NCBI GenBank assembly: GCA_907165275.2
Contig: OU015650.1
Location: forward strand, 8,586,001 to 8,650,000
Direction of reading: 5' to 3'
Source of the DNA: Zygaena filipendulae
Taxonomy: Eukaryota > Arthropoda > Insecta > Lepidoptera > Zygaenidae
DNA: 64,000 bases
Position numbers and translations under genes: made by a program
Notes under the pieces: model-generated
Seen by the model: the letters and a program-made list of their open reading frames with translations, nothing else
Database searches by the model: none
What the model was told of the DNA's origin: nothing
In this document: in pieces, positions 10,115 through 19,218 of the stretch
Position numbering within the stretch: position 1 is the stretch's first letter
Layout of the letters: each line of letters opens with the position of its first letter

Positions 10115-11100
10115 ATGGGTTTCTATTCTTGTAATAGATATAGATTAATCGTATTACTTCTCATAGTTTTAATACTGTGGCAAATATTACGCTTGCTTCC
10201 AGAGAAAAATACCGTTCAGTTTTCTGAAGTAAGTCTACAAGTAGTATATTACATATAAATTGTTGGAATACAAGATCAGCTAAAAAAACAAAAAAAAAAA
10301 ATTTACTTCCAGACATTATCTTTTAACTAAGTATTTTTTATTTTTAGACAGATATCGTGCAACTTGAAGATGATAAGTACAATAAACACAAACAAGATAA
10401 GGTTAAAATAAGGGTGTATTATGAAGCACTGTGTCCAGACTCCAAATACTTCTTTATGAGGCATCTAGCACCAGTCTCTGACAAGTTGTCAGATTTTTTG
10501 GATATTGCTTTGGTACCATATGGCAAAGCTACTGTGAGTAAATTCAAAATCTCACCTTTGTTCGGAAGGTACCTTAATGGAGATTTTCAATATTATACTT
10601 TCATTTCAGACTAAAGAACAGGCTGGAAAATATTTATTTGATTGCCAACATGGAGAAGAAGAGTGCTATGCAAACAAAATACATGCTTGTTCTGTCGAAG
10701 CTCTCAATAATATGACAACTTCAGTTAAATTCACTGAATGTATGATATTAGACAACATGAATGCAAATGAAGCTTTGAAAAGGGTAATGAAATATTCTTT
10801 TGAGAAAAACTCATTCTCTCTGTAATAAGTGCTGTTATAAAGTAATAAAATAACTTGTTTTAATTACAGTGTGCAAAACAGATGAATGTGGATCCAGACC
10901 CAATTATAGATTGTGCTACCCAAGAGCATGGTGCCGCTTTATTAAAGAAACACGGTGATGATACTTTAGCTTTAAAATTATCTTTTATACCAACAATCAC
11001 CATAAATGGTTCTAGAAAAAATCAACCTGAACTATTGAAAAATTTCTTATTAGAAGTTTGTAAAATGATTGATATGCCATTGCCACCTCCATGTTTGTGA
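10115..11100 (+). CDS. GILT: GILT-like thiol reductase (4 exons)
   Basis: Exons 10115-10228, 10348-10533, 10610-10783 and 10870-11100, all phase 0, encode 234 aa. Residues about 11-28 (LIVLLLIVLILWQILRLL) form a signal peptide or signal anchor. The family signature CQHGX2ECX2NX4C is perfect at residues 112-127. The redox site, CXXC in mammalian GILT, reads C67-P-D-S70, the CXXS form known from some insect members. The C-terminal part has further conserved cysteines (CATQEHG; PPPCL). Known role: reduction of disulfides in lysosomal/endosomal or secreted compartments, linked in insects to immunity and redox balance. The start is the first ATG of the exon carrying the hydrophobic leader. The gene appears intact. 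Confidence 0.93.
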
Positions 11101-11527
11101 CATTCCAAGATTTCCAGACTGAATATGCATCATAACATACTTTAACTACATTCCATTCAACATAAGACTACAAACTTATGGTGAAAAAAATGTAATGATG
11201 ATGATTATGTCAATACAGTGACGTGACAAAGATAAACTTTAAAGCTTTTAAAGTCAGGTTTTTTTGTTTATTTAAATTTAATAAGTTTTGATTTTTGATG
11301 TAAGTTTGATGAAAAAAAAAAAAAACACATACAAACGAACATAGAACCTCCTCCTTTTTGGAAGTTGGTTAAAAAGTGTTCACTACTGTAGTAGGTGACG
11401 AAATGTGATAGTCGAATATAATCAGTTCAGTTACTATATTATAGGCCAAAAATTGAAAAATTTAAATTCTTTTGTATAGAGGAAGTGATGAGACTGTACA
11501 TTTATGTGAACTACCTAATGTAATAAT

Positions 11528-11850
11528 GGGCATGTTGACTAATTTTTAATTTTTAGTCCGTCTTGTAGATTATTAAAAAATATTGGACACGTATTTTTTC
11601 TTTTTTTACGTAATCAAAAAATAACGACGATATATTGAGTTGAAATTTCGCGTGACGTCACTATTCTGACAGTTTGTATGGCGGTTTTGCGGTTAGTGAC
11701 GTCACGGCCTCCTCATCCTAAACTTTAATGCGCTTTATCTCTGTATATTTTAATTTATTTAAAAAAGCAAAAAATACGTGTCTATTGTTTTTTTATTTTC
11801 TAACTGACGGACTAATTAGAATTTTGATTTTCAATAGTAGTCAACATCCC
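11528..11850 (+). mobile_element. 323-bp MITE (GGGCATGTTGACTA family), copy 1
   Basis: GGGCATGTTGACTA at one end faces TAGTCAACATCCC at the other. The interior has TAGTCCGTCTTGTAGATTAT, GTGACGTCAC palindromes and CTAACTGACGGACTAATTAG. Three more copies lie at 23882-24204, 46657-46972 and 57422-57745 (inverted). AT-rich flanks (TAAT on both sides here) blur the duplication. Confidence 0.8.
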
Positions 11851-11987
11851 TATTATAATTTGTAATTAAAATATGCAGCTTTATATTAAGTAGTAGGTAT
11901 AACTATTCAATAAATCCAAAACTAATCTAAGTGACATTTGGTATGAAAAATAAAAAACAAAAGAAATCCGAAACAGCTAAATAGCTA

Positions 11988-12482
11988 AGCCCGCACTACA
12001 CTACTCGCGAAGTTACTTCCACGAAGTACTCTTCGAAGTTGATCGAAGTCCGAAGTACGTGACTACACACTTCGTGTTAGAACTTCGGGACACTTACCGC
12101 CGCACTCAGAGTCGACTTTAATGATTACTTAGTTAAGTATAGATTTTTAAAACAAAACTGCTGCAATCAGACAAGTTTAATAAATTAATATTAATTGGCA
12201 TTTAACTAATTAAGTTACATCTCATTAAATGCCAATTAACATTAATTTACTGAACGTCTCTGATTGCGGCAGTTATGTTTTAAAAATCTATACTTAACTA
12301 AGTAATCATTAAAGTCGACTCTGAGTGCGGCGGTTAGAGTCCTTTGACTCGGGCGCAAATACCGACAACGACTGGAAGTCACCCGAGGCAAGCCAAGGTT
12401 GTACGAAGCGAAGCGAAGTGCTCTTCTACGCTATCGTGTTCACTCAACTTCGATCAACTTCGCGAGTAGTGTAGTGCAGGCT
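11988..12482. mobile_element. TIR MITE with CTA duplication, host of a nested MITE
   Basis: AGCCCGCACTACACTACTCG at the left faces CGAGTAGTGTAGTGCAGGCT at the right, both flanked by CTA (11985-11987, 12483-12485). The interior is rich in CGAAGT words. The 237-bp CCGCCGCACTC element (12097-12333) is inserted in it; removing that insert leaves a MITE of about 255 bp. Confidence 0.8.
12097..12333. mobile_element. 237-bp Harbinger-like MITE, copy A (nested)
   Basis: The terminal inverted repeat CCGCCGCACTCAGAGTCGAC continues through TTTAATGATTACTTAGTTAAG at both ends, flanked by TTA on both sides. Inner inverted repeats ATTAATGTTAATTGGCATTTAA-like sequence add a second stem. The 3-bp TWA duplication is the mark of the PIF/Harbinger superfamily. 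Confidence 0.88.
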
Positions 12483-12485
12483 CTA

Positions 12486-13080
12486 GACCTGGCCCTTCTG
12501 TTAGGCACAAATCTTCGAAATACCCCAATTCTGTTCATTTAGATACCTACCTACTTTTTTAATAAAGTTTGTAATGCTCATACGTGGTGTGTCACAAACT
12601 CTCAATCAAGACGACATGAAAATAAATATTTTATAGGGACCTTTCCCAGTTATCACCGTTAGGCGTTACTAGAAACAAATAGGAAGTTTTGTAAAAATAT
12701 TAATCGGTTAAAAAAATACCCCATTATTGCTACGGCTGGGGACATCAAAGCAAGCAAAGCTAGGAATGGCTGCGTTAGGTGCATTTAGTATAATTAATTA
12801 GGAACAAACTGTTTTAAATACTCCTTGCAATTTTTTTTTTTGCATTTTTGCATTTGTTAATTCTCGGTGATAAGAGTGCTCAAAATCAAGGCGTAATTAG
12901 CATATAAGGACAGTTTGATGCAACTATATCTACTACTTACGAAAAATAAGTAAGTATAGCAATTAATACCTTCATTGTGTAGCAATTAATCTACAAAAGA
13001 ATAATATGGTTGATACCTACTGGTAGTTAAAATATGACATGAATTACATTATTAAATATAGGTAGTATACTTGACAGTTA
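12486..13080. other. Intergenic, nothing recognised
   Basis: AT-rich DNA without a supported ORF or repeat. Confidence 0.4.
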
Positions 13081-13081
13081 G

Positions 13082-13258
13082 GCCTTTTGCACATTATAAG
13101 AAATTTTCTACACGCATCCGACAAAAATTACTATGCGCGTGTCTTATCCAACATTTCTTCTAATATGTACGGTCCCATATAACACCCAAAGCGACTGGAT
13201 GTCTTATAACACATATCTTATAAGACACAAGGAAATTTATAATGTGCAAAAGCTCCGT
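13082..13258. mobile_element. MITE (CTTTTGCACATTATAA family), copy 1
   Basis: CTTTTGCACATTATAAGAAATTT at the left faces AAATTTATAATGTGCAAAAG at the right. Inner words include GCGTGTCTTATCC and ATATCTTATAAGACAC. A second, more diverged copy lies at 14243-14425. Confidence 0.7.
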
Positions 13259-13261
13259 ATT

Positions 13262-14240
13262 GGTTGTTTAGCATAAATTGTTTAAATTATTTCAGTGGTT
13301 GTATACTTTTCTTTATCGTTAACATTTGTACATTTAATTAAATTCTATAAATATGTATCATGTAGCTTTTTTTGTATGTTTTTTTCATGCAAAACACTGT
13401 CTTGTCCTTGTCTTTATTGGCTCAATTAAATATATTAATGTTAAATTATCATAATTACCTTGACATTTTACATAGCCGAGGTCATGAGGCACCTTAATAC
13501 TGCAAATTGTAGGCGTAACGTAGGTATCTAGTATGCACCTACCTAAAGGGGTAAGTAGGTAGGTACTTACCTATTGATGTATACTTAGTATTATATTATT
13601 ATCTGTGCTATTGTGGAGCTCCGCATATTATGTAGATAATGTTTTAACTTGAAATATTTTCCCTAATGGTGGAAACGTATTATAGGATGATAAGCCTGCA
13701 CAGTCGTTTGAGATCCATTGGGCCAGATTTCTCTTGGACTTACGAACGCATAAGGACGACTCGAGGTTACGACCGATAGTTTTCACAGTTCAGCGTAGGT
13801 ACCTATATTATAATATTATTATTATTGAAGGCGTGGCAGTCAGGCGCTTCCGTCAGCCGCGTCCGATAATGTTTCTGCCTTAACTCCATCTTTTTTTTTT
13901 ATTTATTTACCTTTCAGAAAAAAACAAATACCTACATTAACAACATTATACAAGACACCTAAGCCCGAAAGGGCTTATTGGTGTCGCATCTGACTTTTTT
14001 AATTTGTGAGGTAGGTAGGTAGTTGCTATAATTTATTTTCTAATATCATCAGGTACCATATTATACAATAAAACACCAGACACCAAACACCAACCACATT
14101 ACAAGCCATCATGGAGGTAGGTAGCGCGGTCTGTTGCTCTGAGCGAGATGGATAAGTGGGTCTTTCATGGGTACTCCCACCCAAAGTCATCTATTATAAT
14201 TAAGCAATAAGCTTACATGGTGTAAGGTTAAACGAGGGAC
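13262..14240. other. Intergenic, nothing recognised
   Basis: No supported gene. Short (GTAGGTAG)n and (ATT)n runs near 13545-13570 and 13805-13825, and a GGGCTTATTGGTGTCGCATC motif near 13970 that may be the end of an unidentified repeat. Confidence 0.35.
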
Positions 14241-14242
14241 AT

Positions 14243-14425
14243 GGCCTTTTGCACATTTTATGTAATTTTCTTGTAAGACAAAATGACTACCTTGTATGCG
14301 TGTGTCTTATCCGACATAAGAAAAAAATCTTGTAATATGTATAGGTAGTCTCATATAACAATCAAAGCAACTGTATATCTTATTAGACATATTTTCTTAT
14401 AAGACACAACAATTTTTTTTATAAT
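14243..14425. mobile_element. MITE (CTTTTGCACATTATAA family), copy 2, diverged
   Basis: CCTTTTGCACATTTTATGTA to TTTATAATGTGC, sharing GCGTGTGTCTTATCCGACAT and ATTTTCTTATAAGACACAA with copy 1. Confidence 0.65.
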
Positions 14426-14821
14426 GTGCTTAGCGTTCGTGTCTCAAATAACTAAAAAATCATTTTTGACCCAAAAAAAGAGCGAGTAGTTTGCCGACGT
14501 CTTATTTATCTACCTATTGTCCACCTCCGCCTTATCCATGTTCTAGGCTAGGTCTATGTATAGGTATTGAACGTACTTATCTTTTCTTTGTACCTATTGC
14601 CGTTGGGAATTGAAGCGCAGCCAATCAAAACATTCAAAAGTAAAAGTAATTCACACGCGTAAACCCACGTTTTGAGTTTAGGTTTTTTGTTATTAATATT
14701 TTTATCAGTTAGATAGGTAGGCATATACTTAGGTAATACCTACCTATGACTTCAATAAGTAGGTATCAATACTTCTCTTGACTTCAATACGTCTCTCGTT
14801 TAAGAGTAGGATTAGGTACCC

Positions 14822-14983
14822 ATTAAGGTACGATTTAAGGATTTATTTAAACAAATTAATATTTTATGAAAAGTTGTAGGTATATTGACATGACAAAAAG
14901 AACAAAAATTAATAATAGAACAATGACACTTGACACAACTCTATGATGTAGTTAAAAATCTTCAGCCGGTGTCTTTAACTACA
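14822..14983 (-). repeat. copia 3' LTR
   Basis: Shares ATTAAGGTACGATTTAAGG, TTAATATTTTATGAAAAGTTG and CACAACTCTATGATGTAG with the other LTR. Small indels separate the two copies, so the insertion is not recent. Confidence 0.8.
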
Positions 14984-15640
14984 TCATTGTGAGCCCAATT
15001 TCTTTGGATATCTGAAGAAGCTTTGGTCTGTGGACCGCTTTTCTCAGAATGTCTGCCAATCGAAATTCTGTCGGCACATACTCTACTGTAATATCGCCAT
15101 TTTCTACGAGTTCTCTTATGTAGAAATGTCGTATAGCAATATGTTTAATTCTTCTATGCATTTCAGGATTTTTAGCAATGTTTACAGCTGCATCATTATC
15201 AACTTTGAGTTTAGGTACCTCTTTGAGAGTTGATATTTCGTTAAACAATCTTTTCAGCTAGATTATCTCTCGAGCTGCTTCGCTGGCAGCAACCAGTTCA
15301 GCTTCTGTGCTAGATATGGCAACACAAGTCTGTCTACGACTGCACCATGAAATTGCTGCTCCTGAATATAAGCATAAAATTCCAGACGTTGAACGTCCTG
15401 TGGTGACATCCATCACCCGCATGATCGGAATCACTGTAACATTCTAGGATGCCAGTCTTGTATTCCTTTTTATAGACAACACCGTAGTCCAGGGTTCCCT
15501 TAATGTATCTCAAGATTCTCTTGACCCTTGAAACGTCTGCAGGTGTGGACTTATCTAATGCTCTGGATACCACACTAATAGCATAAGCTAAGTCTGGTCT
15601 ACATCCAAACATAAGGTAGGCCAAGGCTCCTACAGCTTTT
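14984..15640 (-). pseudogene. copia RNase H / C-terminal polyprotein remnant
   Basis: Minus-strand reading gives MFGCRPDLAYAISVVSR, CYSDSDHAGD, VDNDAAVNIAKNPEMHRR and IAIRHFYIRELVENGDITVEYV, the conserved RT end and RNase H blocks of copia polyproteins. Frames change near 15250-15350, so the reading is broken. Confidence 0.85.
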
Positions 15641-15653
15641 CTATGTATTGTAT

Positions 15654-15704
15654 TAAAGAGTCAATAGATGGAATATATTATGTATTTCCATCTATTGACT
15701 CTTT
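15654..15704. repeat. Perfect short hairpin inside the copia remnant
   Basis: AAAGAGTCAATAGATGGAA faces TTCCATCTATTGACTCTTT across about 13 bases. It looks like a local inverted duplication created during decay of the element. Confidence 0.75.
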
Positions 15705-16460
15705 CTCCAAGTCATTAATATCTTCTTTGACAATAGGCGTTGTAACTGCTTTACAGTCACTCATCCCAAAACGTATTAAGAGCTTTTCAGTGTAGTGCTT
15801 TTGAGAAAGTTTAACACTAGACTCTGTTTTTGTGATTTCGAGACCAAGAAAGTAGGTCGCTGGTTTGATTGTTATTTTGAAACGTCGTGTTCTCCTCCAC
15901 GAGGAGCTCCTTCATAAATCTTTTTGATTCTTGTGGATTACTTAAAGCGACCAGACCATCATTAACATATAACGCCAATATGATTTTAGAATTCCTTGGT
16001 GTTTCTTATAAACAGATAGTTATCATTATCACATTGCTTGTAGTTAATAGATGTTAGATAGTCAACGATGCATTTGTTCCAGAACCGTGGCGCTTGTTTT
16101 AAACGTTACTTGAACCATCATTATAGCCCTCAGGTTGTTTCATGAAGATTTCTTCAGATAACGATCCATTAAGCTGTTGACACGTCGAATTGTGTTAGCG
16201 TTAGTCCTTCATTTGCAGCTATGCTCAATACTGAACGTATTGTAGCCATTTTGGCAACTGGACTAAATGTCGCTTCGTAGTCAATGCCTTTTCTTTGTGT
16301 ATAGCCACGAGCTACTAGCCTAGCTTTAAATTTATCAAGAGATCCATCAGCGTTTGTTTTAGTTTTTGTACCCCTTTGCATGGAACTGGCATACCTTTAG
16401 GTAGTGGCACTAAAATCCAAGTTTTCATCTCTTTAAGTGATTTCATTTCACTATTCGTAG
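15705..16460 (-). pseudogene. copia reverse transcriptase remnant
   Basis: Minus-strand fragments include [38 protein letters not shown] and [11 protein letters not shown], the N-terminal RVT_2 blocks, then the YVND-type region near 15950-15970. Several frameshifts break the reading. Confidence 0.85.
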
Positions 16461-17175
16461 CTTGAATTCATTGATTCTTTTCTGGACTTGCAAGAGCTTC
16501 TTGATATGTCTTTGGGTCTTCACCACTTGATAAAACATTTGCGGCAGACATCAAAACATAATCATCATATCGAACTGGTGGTCGCAGTTGAGATCTATCT
16601 CTCAATTGCACTCTCGATTCAACAGGTATCTCATCTTCATGTATATCATATTCAGAGATTTGTTCGTCATTTGAATCTTCATGTTCATTTTCAGTTTGGT
16701 CAGGTAAATCATTAAATGTCTGAGGCACATCGCAAGTGGACTCAATGTAAACTTCAGATTGAGATTCAACTTCAGATATTGGCAGATTAAGTTCTGGCTC
16801 GCATTGTTTCTCACGTTCTTCCTCCCTTGCTTCATGCATTTTATGATTGTCGTTGTTTGAAGATAGCTCTATTTCAACAGAAGATTAAACAAAAACTCCA
16901 GGTTCCTCAAGACCAATAGATTTAATGACATTTTCATTGAACTGAGCATCTCTAGATCTGATCAAAATGTATTTTCCATTTTGTTCACGTTTTCGAAGAC
17001 GGTAGCCATCATCTCCATCAGCCAATCAATATACATCTTTCAGCTTTCTTGAACATCTTTATGTGCTTCTGTTTAGGAACATGTGCATAGCATTCTGAGT
17101 CAATTATTCTCAGATGTTTGATTGATGGCTTCTTATTAAACCAGAGTTCGTATGGAGATTTATTTGGTACCTACT
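16461..17175 (-). pseudogene. copia integrase C-terminal and linker remnant
   Basis: Minus strand near 17175-17000 reads KSPYELWFNKKPSIKHLRII followed by DSECYAHVPKQKH, typical of the end of the copia integrase core. It is followed by an acidic linker (EPELNLPISEVESQSEVYIE) before the reverse transcriptase. Frameshifts are present. Confidence 0.8.
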
Positions 17176-17595
17176 GGAGTAGGTCCAGAGGTTCTTGATC
17201 TTAGACAGATGGGTAGTCATGTCGTGTTCAGGATTCTTTTTGTAACTGAAGAATTGCAAACATAAATCATACGATCGGTCTTCGGAAGTTCCATCATAGA
17301 GGCGGTGAAGCTCGTCCCATACTTCTTGAGCAGTACGAAATCTCATAATTTTCTGTACATTTTCATCAGACATACTATTTGCTGTGAGTAACAGCTGTGC
17401 TGCACAGTCAATTTCATGATACTTCTTAAGCGCTTTTTGATAAGCAGCCCTTGCTTCCTCTGACGCAGCATCATTGTCAGATAGCACTGGCTTCTTTAAG
17501 GTACCATTTATTGCTCGTTCCAAATCATTTGTCGAACCTCGAAGCAGTAGAGTTACCTTTCCAGGTTGACCAGTTCCAACTTCCAACTTCCACAT
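17176..17595 (-). pseudogene. copia gag remnant fused to integrase by deletion
   Basis: MWKLEVGTGQPGKVTLLLRG opens the reading, then SDENVQKIMRFRTAQEVWDE and LHRLYDGTSEDRSYDLCLQF, a UBN2-type gag domain. After LSKIKNLW the sequence jumps directly into integrase, so the zinc knuckle, protease and integrase N-terminus have been deleted. Confidence 0.85.
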
Positions 17596-17643
17596 TCCAA
17601 CTTTCCAATACTAATTTCAAATTTGGTTATGGTAACACTAACG

Positions 17644-17654
17644 CTCTGCTACCA
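17644..17654 (-). other. Primer-binding site for initiator tRNA-Met
   Basis: Minus strand TGGTAGCAGAG lies one base inside the 5' LTR. It is the exact complement of the 3' end of eukaryotic initiator tRNA-Met (...CTCTGCTACCA), as used by many copia elements. Confidence 0.8.
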
Positions 17655-17655
17655 T

Positions 17656-17803
17656 ATTAAGGTACGATTTAAGGATTTATTTAAACAAATTAATATTTTA
17701 TGAAAAGTTGTATATTGACATGACAGAAAGAACAGAAATTAATCAATGACACTTGACACAACTCTATGATGTAGCTAAAAATCTTCAGCCAGTGTCTTTG
17801 ACA
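17656..17803 (-). repeat. copia 5' LTR
   Basis: Direct repeat of the LTR at 14822-14983. Minus-strand order places it upstream of the primer-binding site and gag. Confidence 0.8.
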
Positions 17804-17903
17804 GGGTTGGAAAAAAACTTTTTTTTTATATTTTATAAAACAAACAGTTCAAAACGTTTTAAACTAGTGTCTTTTTTGTTTTTTTTTTACTTTTTACCTT
17901 TAA

Positions 17904-18369
17904 ACGCTTATTAAACTTTACAATTTGTCAAACACCAATCTAGAAAATCCGAAGATGTAATCGAAGTTTCTAAGTTGGTTTCAATTTAGGATCAGTGAGT
18001 GAGAGAGAGCGAGTGATCACACTACATAAAAATGTATCCTAGAGAAGTCGATTTAGAGTACAATTTAGTGTAGTGTGATTACTCGCTGTCTCTCTCTCTC
18101 TCTTTCACTCACTGATTCTAAATTGTATCCGATTTACCGCCGCACTCAGAGTCGACTTTAATGATTACTTAGTTAAGTATAGATTTTTAAAACGACATTA
18201 CATTACATCTCATTAAATGCCAATCAACATTAATTTACTGAACGTCTCTGATTGCGGCAATTTCGTTTTAAAAATCTATACTTAACTAAGTAATCATTAA
18301 AGTCGACTCTGAGTGCGGCGGTTAGATTCCTAAATTGGAAGTCAAGTTGGAAGTAGTGTAATAAGCCCA
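17904..18369. mobile_element. MITE (GCGCTTATTACA family), copy 2, interrupted
   Basis: Shares GGTTTCAATTTAGG, GAGAGAGAGCGAGTGATCA, AATTTAGTGTAGTG and GTGTAATAAGC with the copy at 9574-9804. A CCGCCGCACTC MITE (18137-18321) is inserted at a TTA, after GTATCCGATTTA. The outer ends have mutated. Confidence 0.7.
18137..18321. mobile_element. Harbinger-like MITE, copy B (nested, internally deleted)
   Basis: Same TIR as copy A with TTA on both sides, but 185 bp instead of 237 because one inner inverted-repeat segment is missing. Confidence 0.85.
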
Positions 18370-18689
18370 TTAGGGATCAATTTTAAATAAAAAATAAAAC
18401 TCCACTACCTCCCCACTAATCCAGTGAATTACTTTCTTTCGATGGTCGACATAGGGACTTTCCCTGCCGGACTTTACTGGCGGGGAGTTACCCATTGCAG
18501 TGTGCAGTGTATTCAAAAGAACATGTTTTAATTTCGATCCCAAATAAAGTTTTCCTTATCTTATTAAAATTAATAATTTAAATAAAAATACAACAAAGCC
18601 TCAACTTGTATATTTATTTTAAGCTGTTTAGAGTCATACATATTTATTCGTTTGGATTTATTTCCATTCATTTGTAATCAAATCAAATA

Positions 18690-18790
18690 TGCTTTATTGC
18701 CCCAGAAGAGAAAATAAAAACTAAGACGGATAAAAAGTAAATACAGAGCAAAAGGCGGCCTTATTGCTAGAGGCAATCTTTTCAAGGCAA
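18690..18790 (-). repeat. Probable LINE 3' fragment
   Basis: AATATGCTTTATTG, GGCGGCCTTATTGC and GGCAATCTTTTCAAGGCAACC are words common at the 3' end of lepidopteran non-LTR elements, as far as I recognise them. No coding sequence is attached. Confidence 0.4.
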
Positions 18791-18849
18791 CCTTAAGGTG
18801 ATAGAGGGCTGTAAATAGAAACTAGAAGCGGGTGCTGGGTAATTAATGA

Positions 18850-18990
18850 TAGTTTTAAACCCTTGTTTTTCTCTTCATGTTTTAAACATTGTTTAAAACT
18901 TGTTTTAAACTGTTTTGAAACACTTAATAAAAAACATAGTTTTATTTCAAACTGTTTTAAACATTGTTTTAAACACGTGTTTTAAAACAA
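18850..18990. repeat. GTTTTAAAC-rich palindromic repeat cluster
   Basis: TTTTAAAC or GTTTAAAA occurs about eight times in 140 bp, each one close to self-complementary. It ends about 230 bp before the MIC19-like start codon. Confidence 0.65.
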
Positions 18991-19218
18991 CAGTCAACAA
19001 CCTACCTACCTGCATAACTTGTTAGGTACTCTTAACTACTGGCTTTTAAAACCTTTTTGCATCCTTTTTTTTGTAATCTGTCTTGTGTTGTCAATAAAGC
19101 AAATTTTGACAATTTGTATTAGATAATCGCACAAAATTTTATTAGTATTGACTATGAGGATATAATTGAAATACTAATAGATATAAAACCAATCCAAATT
19201 TTAGACATTGTATATGGT

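Larger units (their letters stand above)
14822..17803 (-). mobile_element. Decayed Ty1/copia LTR retrotransposon
   Basis: Two direct repeats of about 150 bp (14822-14983 and 17656-17803) enclose fragments in copia order on the minus strand: gag, integrase end, reverse transcriptase, RNase H. In minus orientation each LTR opens near TGT...AAAGACAC and closes CCTTAAT. The element is about 3 kb instead of the usual 5 kb and has many stops and frameshifts. The zinc knuckle, protease and most of the integrase are gone, so it cannot be autonomous. Confidence 0.9.

Noticed and set aside
16488..16835. ORFs of 75-77 codons overlapping the copia linker
   Set aside because: Other-frame shadows of the acidic copia linker.
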